From Candidatus Chloroheliales bacterium (GTDB lineage Bacteria > Chloroflexota > Chloroflexia > QHBQ01), in the NCBI GenBank assembly GCA_003243865.1, contig QHBQ01000223.1, forward strand, positions 1 to 9,884: 9,884 nucleotides of DNA, given 5' to 3'. Within the stretch, counting starts at the first letter, position 1, and each line of letters starts with the position of its first letter. The notes beneath the pieces are model-generated. The model ran no database searches. It was not told the origin of the DNA and saw only the letters and a program-made list of their open reading frames with translations. The position numbers and the translations under genes are program-made. This document shows positions 5,677 to 9,884 of this stretch, piece after piece.

Positions 5677-7383
5677 TTAAAAGACGGTTTCCTGATACTC
5701 GCCGAACACCTCGCGCAGAGTATCGCAGATTTCGCCCAGCGTGACCAGCGCCTCGACGCAGGCGATGAGGTAGGGCATCAGGTTGTCGCGGCCTGCGGCA
5801 GCGCGGCGCAGCTTGGCCCGCTGCTCGGCGACGAGGCTGTTGTCGCGGCGGGCGCGAAGGGCCTGGAGGCGGGCGATTTGCTCACGCTGCACCCGCTCGT
5901 TGACCCGCAGCAGGTCGGCGGACGGCTGCTCTTCAACCGCGAACTGGTTGACCCCCACGATGATGCGCTGCTTGCTCTCCACCTCGCGCTGCCAGCGGTA
6001 GGCGCTCTCCTGGATTTCGGCCTGGAAGAAGCCGCCCTCCAGCGCCTTCAGCGTGCCGCCTAGCTGCTCCACCTTGTCCAGATACTTGCGGGCGCCCGCC
6101 TCAATCTCGTCGGTCAGGCTCTCGATGTAGTACGAACCGGCCAGCGGGTCAATCGTGCTGGCGACGCCGCTCTCGTAGGCGAGGATCTGCTGGGTGCGAA
6201 GTGCGGTGCGGGCGGCCACCTCGGAGGGTAGGGCCAGCGCCTCGTCCATCGAGTTGGTGTGCAGCGACTGAGTGCCGCCTAGCACGGCGGCCATCGCCTG
6301 CACGGTGGTGCGCACAATATTGTTGAGCGGCTGCTGCGCGGTCAAGGTGCTGCCCGCGGTTTGGGTGTGGAAGCGGAGCATCAGGCTGCGCGGGTCTTGC
6401 GGGTTGAAGCGCTCATGCATCAACCGCGCCCAGAGGCGGCGGGCGGCGCGGAACTTGGCGACCTCTTCGAGGAAGTCGTTATGCGAGTTGAAGAAGAAGG
6501 CCAGGCGCGGGGCGAACTCGTCAACCTTCAGCCCGGCATCGAGCGCGGCCTGCACGTAGGCGAGTGCGTCGGCAATGGTGAACGCCACTTCCTGCACCGC
6601 GGTGCTGCCCGCCTCGCGGATGTGGTAGCCGCTGATGCTGATGGTGTTCCAGTTCGGCACGTGGTCGCGGCAGTATGCCATCAAATCGGTAATCAGGCGC
6701 AGGCTGGGTGCGGGCGGGTAGATGTAGGTGCCGCGCGCCATGTACTCTTTGAGGATGTCGTTCTGCACCGTGCCATTCAGCGCGGTCTCCGGCACGCCCT
6801 GCTTGCGGGCGACCGCGATGTAGAGGGCGAGCAGCACGCTGGCGGTGGCGTTGATGGTCATCGAGGTGCTGGCTTTGTCGAGCGGAATGTCGCGCAGCAG
6901 GTTCTCCATGTCGTCGAGCGAGCTGATCGCCACGCCTACCTTACCCACCTCGCCATCGGCCATCGGCGAGTCGGAGTCGTAGCCCATCTGGGTGGGCAGG
7001 TCGAAGGCAACGCTGAGGCCAGTCTGGCCCTGGGCCAGCAGGTAACGATAGCGGCGGTTGCTCTCGCTAGCGTCGCCGAAACCGGCGTACTGGCGCATTG
7101 TCCACAGCCGCCCGCGATACATGGTGGCCTGCACCCCGCGCGTGTAGGGGAACTCGCCGGGGTAGCCCAGGTCGCGCTCGTAGTCGAAGCCCGGTGCCTC
7201 GAGGTCATCTGGTGTGTAAAGCGGCTGCACCTCGATCTGCGAGTGGGTTTCGAAACGGGCGGCCCGCTCCGGCGACTTGCCCCGCGCCTTCGCGTAAGTG
7301 CTGGTCAACCAGCGTTGCTTGCCGCGCTGGGCGGCGCGGTGGCCATTGGCTTTTACTTCCGTGGGACGTTCGGTTGCGGTCAT
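5677..7383 (-). CDS. mcmA: Methylmalonyl-CoA mutase, large (catalytic) subunit
   Basis: The enzyme interconverts (R)-methylmalonyl-CoA and succinyl-CoA by a B12 radical mechanism in the cytosol. The 568-residue chain covers the CoA-binding TIM-barrel domain: TMRQYAGFG (95-103), [35 protein letters not shown] (208-224), [11 protein letters not shown] with H254, [27 protein letters not shown] in two parts (293-319), and [19 protein letters not shown] (337-355). Y99 and R217 sit where methylmalonyl-CoA mutases have the Tyr and Arg that hold the substrate carboxylate; isobutyryl-CoA mutases carry Phe and Gln there. The chain ends where the barrel domain ends and has no C-terminal B12 domain (DxHxxG), so a separate small subunit must exist elsewhere. 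ATG 7383 is preceded by GAGGAG with good spacing. It lies 187 nt downstream of the biotin carrier gene, separated from it by an inverted-repeat unit. Confidence 0.95.
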   Translation of the reverse strand: MTATERPTEVKANGHRAAQRGKQRWLTSTYAKARGKSPERAARFETHSQIEVQPLYTPDDLEAPGFDYERDLGYPGEFPYTRGVQATMYRGRLWTMRQYAGFGDASESNRRYRYLLAQGQTGLSVAFDLPTQMGYDSDSPMADGEVGKVGVAISSLDDMENLLRDIPLDKASTSMTINATASVLLALYIAVARKQGVPETALNGTVQNDILKEYMARGTYIYPPAPSLRLITDLMAYCRDHVPNWNTISISGYHIREAGSTAVQEVAFTIADALAYVQAALDAGLKVDEFAPRLAFFFNSHNDFLEEVAKFRAARRLWARLMHERFNPQDPRSLMLRFHTQTAGSTLTAQQPLNNIVRTTVQAMAAVLGGTQSLHTNSMDEALALPSEVAARTALRTQQILAYESGVASTIDPLAGSYYIESLTDEIEAGARKYLDKVEQLGGTLKALEGGFFQAEIQESAYRWQREVESKQRIIVGVNQFAVEEQPSADLLRVNERVQREQIARLQALRARRDNSLVAEQRAKLRRAAAGRDNLMPYLIACVEALVTLGEICDTLREVFGEYQETVF

Positions 7384-7409
7384 CTTGCTAGCTCCTCGTC
7401 GCGGCAGAC

Positions 7410-7562
7410 AATCTAAGCCCCAGCGGGGGTTTGGGGGGGGAATCTTGCCCCAGCGTAGTGCTGCTCACAAGCGTATAGTCATTGGCAGCAGGGTTCGTGC
7501 TTACAATAAACATGGTTGTAGCTTCGAGATTTCTCCCCCAACCCCCGCTGGGGGCTTAGATT
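7410..7562. repeat. MITE-like inverted-repeat unit between the biotin carrier and mutase genes
   Basis: The left arm (7410-7445) and right arm (7527-7562) are near-perfect inverted copies: both outer ends read AATCTAAGCCCC, followed by AGCGGGGGTT and a G-run, with two one-base gaps and a few mismatches over about 36 bases. Each arm contains its own small hairpin (CCCC-AGC-GGGG on the left, CCCCC-GCT-GGGGG on the right). GCCCCAGCG recurs at 7447-7455 as a third partial copy. The 81-nt centre holds no reading frame I can support. No clean target-site duplication is visible. The unit fills most of the 7384-7570 gap, so a transcript running from the biotin gene into the mutase would carry a long stem. 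Confidence 0.7.
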
Positions 7563-7570
7563 AGCGGCGC

Positions 7571-8077
7571 TTATTCAATGACTACCAGCACCCGCCCCTG
7601 TTCCACCTTGTCGCCCTTTGCCACGCTGACGCTCTTGACTATGCCAGCTTTGGGGGCGCGGATTTCGTTCTCCATCTTCATCGCTTCGAGCAGCAGCAGG
7701 CGCTGGTTGGCCTGCACCGTCTCGCCGACCGCTACGCTCACGGCGGTGACCAGCCCCGGCATCGGCGCTTTGATGCTGATTTCGCCGCTGGCGTGGGCGG
7801 CGGGCGCGGCTTTGCGGATGCGCCGCTCGCGTTCACTCTGCACTTCGACGCGCAACTGGCGCTGCCCTACGCTGACGCTGTAGCTGGTATGGCCGGGCGC
7901 GTCGGTGACGGGTGTGGCATACAAATCGTAGCTGCGCCCATCGAGGAGCAGCGAGTAGTGGCCCGCGCCCAGCGGTAGCAGGTCGGCCTCGTGGCCGTCG
8001 CGGCTAACGTTGCCATCTTCGTCAACGTTCAGTTCAATCTCTTCGTCGCTGCCTTCAACCTTTGCGTAGTAGCGCAT
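7571..8077 (-). CDS. Biotin carrier subunit of an acyl-CoA carboxylase (biotinyl-domain protein)
   Basis: The last ~70 residues of this 168-residue protein are a biotinyl/lipoyl domain: IKAPMPGLVTAVSVAVGETV, then EAMKMENEI with the biotinylated lysine at K134, then AGIVKSVSVAKGDKVEQGRVL. The N-terminal ~80 residues are a small beta-rich segment of the kind that precedes the carrier domain in acetyl/propionyl-CoA or pyruvate/oxaloacetate-type carboxylases, followed by a charged, Ala-rich hinge (81-97). It carries CO2 on biotin between biotin carboxylase and carboxyltransferase subunits, neither of which is in the window. The methylmalonyl-CoA mutase downstream makes propionyl-CoA carboxylase the likeliest complex, but this is inferred from context. 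ATG 8077 is preceded by GGAGAGG with a 7-nt spacer, and a promoter candidate lies about 60 nt upstream. Confidence 0.9.
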   Translation of the reverse strand: MRYYAKVEGSDEEIELNVDEDGNVSRDGHEADLLPLGAGHYSLLLDGRSYDLYATPVTDAPGHTSYSVSVGQRQLRVEVQSERERRIRKAAPAAHASGEISIKAPMPGLVTAVSVAVGETVQANQRLLLLEAMKMENEIRAPKAGIVKSVSVAKGDKVEQGRVLVVIE

Positions 8078-8101
8078 CGCTTTGCCTCTCCGACAAGTTT
8101 A

Positions 8102-8133
8102 AGGGCAGGAACGCAAGCGCTGCGCCCTGCCCT
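8102..8133 (-). terminator. Hairpin between the acylase and biotin carrier genes
   Basis: AAGGGCAGG-type sequence at 8102-8109 pairs over 8 bp with 8126-8133, and CGCA/TGCG (8112-8115 with 8121-8124) forms a second short stem inside the loop. It may end the acylase transcript, though it is followed only by a weak T-rich stretch on the minus strand. If the promoter at 8137-8151 is used, it would lie at the very 5' end of the biotin carrier mRNA instead. Confidence 0.4.
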
Positions 8134-8136
8134 CGA

Positions 8137-8151
8137 ATTATACCATTTATA
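8137..8151 (-). promoter_or_regulatory. Promoter candidate with two overlapping -10 boxes for the biotin carrier gene
   Basis: On the minus strand the sequence GGTATAAATGGTATAAT holds TATAAA (8151-8146) and a perfect TATAAT (8142-8137) in a 9-bp near-direct repeat. No good -35 box lies 16-18 nt upstream of either; TTGGTT (8171-8166) is 14 nt from the first. It is the only AT-rich island in the 100-nt gap and points toward the biotin carrier gene. Confidence 0.4.
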
Positions 8152-8177
8152 CCATAGCGGATGCGAACCAAAGCCTC

Positions 8178-9884
8178 CTACGGCGTCAAGGTCAGGGTGC
8201 CTTCCTTGGCCGCATCAATCGCCGCCTGGTCGTAGGGGAAGGCGAGATAGCCGTTGCCCAGCCAGAGAGGGGTCTGGTCGTTGACGTGGCTGGCACCGGT
8301 GGTGGCCGCTTCACCCATCGGCATCACAATCTGGGTTTTGCTCCAGTCGGTCAAGTCGTAGACCGCGCGGTAGGACGGCACCCAATCCTGGGTGTAGGTG
8401 TTATCGGTCATTGCTGTATACAGATCGTAAGGGCTGACGTTGATGGTGCTGCTGTCGCCGCCAACCGGGTACGGCCCCTGGTTGAGGAAGATGTCAAGCG
8501 GCTTGACGCTGCCCAGCGGGTGGGCAAAGGTGATGGTGTGCAGCTTGTTCCACTGCCAGCCGTCAATGTTGGCACCGAGCCTGCCCTTCAGGTCGGCAAC
8601 CGCGTTGCTGATGCTCTTCAGCATGATGTCGTCGCGGGTCTCCTTCGACGCGGTGGTCACATCGTCCCACCAACTCGCGTTGGGGTTGTCGAGGTTCTCG
8701 TAGAGCCACAGTCCGGCCTCAGCGCCACTAGTGTTGATGTACTCCTTGAACAGGTCGGCGCCCAGGTTGTCCTTGAAGGTCAATTGCAGCATTTGCAGGT
8801 AGGCCAGTTCGTATATGGCCGCAGTGGCGCTGTCACCAGCGAGGCTGCCGTCCCAGTTCTTGAAGCGGTCAATCGCCTGCTGCACCAGCGGGTCGCTGCT
8901 GTGCAGGGCGGCCAGCTTGGCGCCGATTGCCCGCGCCTGCACGCTGTGCTGGTCGTGCTGGATCGCCTCCATATCGGCCTGCGATAGCTTGTCCTTCGCC
9001 GCGATCATCTCGCGGATGCGCATGATGCGCCAAGGGGTGGCAAAGCGTGCGCCCAGGAAGTATTGGTAATCGCTGGCGTTAGGTCGGAAGTTGGCGGTGG
9101 CGACGTAGTGGCTGGGCGGGTTGTAGAGCATCGGCAACTGCTCGAACGGCACATACTCGTTCCAATCGTGTGCGCCGGTCCAGCCTTCAACCGGCAGCAT
9201 CCCATCGTCGCCCTTCGCCCGAATCGGCACCCTGCCAGTAGCCTGGTAGCCAATGTTGCCCTGCTGATCGGCGTAGACAAAGTTCTGCCCGGCCTGCACC
9301 CAGCCCTTCAGCGCGGCGCGAAATTGCTCCCAGTTCTGGGCATGGTCCAGCGCCAGCACGGCATTGACCAACCCCTCCTTCTGGTTGCCCACCCAGTCGA
9401 GTGTCATCGGTTGCAGCTTGCTCGTATCCGTTGCGGTCATCACATCAGTAATCAGCGGGCCATGTTTGGTAATGCGTACCGCCAGTGCCTCATCGGGTTG
9501 ACCCTTCACCTTGATCGTCTCGGTCACTATCTGGTAGGGCAGCCACTGATCCTTGTAGAGATATTGACCGGGATGGGCGGTAGGGTCGAGCTTTTCGAGG
9601 AACAGGTCTTGCACGTCTGGCCCGACATTGGTCACGCCCCAGGCGATGCTCTGGTTGTGGCCGACGACTACACCGGGGATGCCCGCGAAACTGAAGCCTG
9701 CCACATTGAGCTTGCCGTCGCTGGTTGCTAGCTGAATCTCGTACCAAATGTTGGGGTTGCGCAGGCCGAGGTGGGGGTCGTTTGCCAGCATCGGCTTGCC
9801 GGTGGCCGACTTGCTGCCATCAATTACCCAGTCATTGCTGCCCAGCCACTCGTAGTGGCGTAGCAGCGGGTTGGCTGTCGCGGC
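8178..9884 (-). CDS. Penicillin acylase (S45) family protein, beta chain, 5' end outside the window
   Basis: The family comprises exported Ntn hydrolases that cut amide bonds in substrates such as beta-lactam side chains or N-acyl homoserine lactones after self-cleavage into alpha and beta chains. The frame runs off the right edge. The visible 568 residues include the cleavage site WLG|SNDWV: the Ser (codon 9839-9837) would be beta residue 1 and the nucleophile. It is followed by LANDPHLGL with His at beta 23, as in AHL and cephalosporin acylases (penicillin G acylase has Gln). SIAWGVTNVGPDVQDLF and HYVATANFRPN (Asn near beta 250, oxyanion-hole position) also fit. The end, with DLTDWSKTQIVMPMGEA and DQTPLWLGNGYLAFPYD, matches the family's C-terminus, so the beta chain of about 553 residues is complete. 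The signal peptide and alpha chain are outside. Substrate is unknown. Stop is TAG. Confidence 0.93.
   Translation of the reverse strand, partial: AATANPLLRHYEWLGSNDWVIDGSKSATGKPMLANDPHLGLRNPNIWYEIQLATSDGKLNVAGFSFAGIPGVVVGHNQSIAWGVTNVGPDVQDLFLEKLDPTAHPGQYLYKDQWLPYQIVTETIKVKGQPDEALAVRITKHGPLITDVMTATDTSKLQPMTLDWVGNQKEGLVNAVLALDHAQNWEQFRAALKGWVQAGQNFVYADQQGNIGYQATGRVPIRAKGDDGMLPVEGWTGAHDWNEYVPFEQLPMLYNPPSHYVATANFRPNASDYQYFLGARFATPWRIMRIREMIAAKDKLSQADMEAIQHDQHSVQARAIGAKLAALHSSDPLVQQAIDRFKNWDGSLAGDSATAAIYELAYLQMLQLTFKDNLGADLFKEYINTSGAEAGLWLYENLDNPNASWWDDVTTASKETRDDIMLKSISNAVADLKGRLGANIDGWQWNKLHTITFAHPLGSVKPLDIFLNQGPYPVGGDSSTINVSPYDLYTAMTDNTYTQDWVPSYRAVYDLTDWSKTQIVMPMGEAATTGASHVNDQTPLWLGNGYLAFPYDQAAIDAAKEGTLTLTP
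9837..9839 (-). other. Predicted nucleophile serine / autocleavage point of the acylase
   Basis: This AGC codon encodes the Ser of LG-SNDW. In penicillin-acylase-family precursors cleavage before this Ser frees its amino group, which acts as the general base. The identification follows from the family pattern (G/S followed by N-x-W, then LANDPHL about 17 residues later). Confidence 0.8.

Noticed and set aside
6361..7416. 351-codon open frame on the plus strand opposite the mutase gene
   Set aside because: It lies entirely antisense to a well-supported mutase gene; GC-rich codon bias opens such frames. The composition (His/Gly/Val/Arg-rich) matches no family and it has no ribosome site.
8286..9731. 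Long plus-strand frames opposite the acylase gene (8286-8987 and 9063-9731)
   Set aside because: They are antisense to a complete family match and have low-complexity Val/Gly/Arg-rich translations with no recognisable domain.

Overview
This is a GC-rich bacterial window carrying ordinary metabolic and respiratory genes. Strong Shine-Dalgarno sites, several TTG starts, a cytochrome bd oxidase with a short Q-loop, a deazaflavin (F420)-type reductase homologue, and a methylmalonyl-CoA mutase catalytic chain that lacks its own cobalamin domain, together with many G/C-tract palindromes between genes, would fit a member of the Chloroflexota. That placement is an inference from gene content; there is no rRNA or other marker in the window.

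The left part reads rightward (1-3717). It holds the last 17 codons of what looks like a sugar-nucleotide epimerase/dehydratase, a 12-helix MFS transporter of the fucose-permease-like type, and then cydA and cydB. The cyd pair has its own convincing promoter (TAGACA, 17 nt, TATAAT) and AGGAGG ribosome site. cydB starts at a TTG inside the end of cydA, so the two are probably translationally coupled. No cydX or cydDC is present.

The right part reads leftward (9884 down to 3826). From its 5' end it holds: a penicillin-acylase-family Ntn hydrolase whose whole beta chain, including the nucleophile serine, is in the window; a biotin carrier subunit of an acyl-CoA carboxylase; the large (catalytic) chain of methylmalonyl-CoA mutase; a Ddn-like F420-dependent reductase homologue; a 115-residue protein I do not recognise; and a YbaK/EbsC-type aminoacyl-tRNA deacylase. 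The carrier and the mutase together point to propionyl-CoA -> methylmalonyl-CoA -> succinyl-CoA chemistry. The other carboxylase subunits, the epimerase and the B12-binding mutase subunit must lie elsewhere.

The most unusual signals are repeats at gene ends. A 15-bp inverted repeat made of GTGAGGA heptamers holds the stop codons of both convergent genes (cydB and the YbaK gene). A GC palindrome lies in frame exactly where a YbaK protein normally ends and joins it to a 112-residue charged/hydrophobic tail. A pair of inverted ~36-bp arms, each with a GC hairpin, forms a MITE-like unit between the biotin carrier and the mutase. I see no CRISPR array, tRNA, rRNA, transposase or phage gene, and no gene-free stretch longer than 300 bases. 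I found no clear new multi-gene system.
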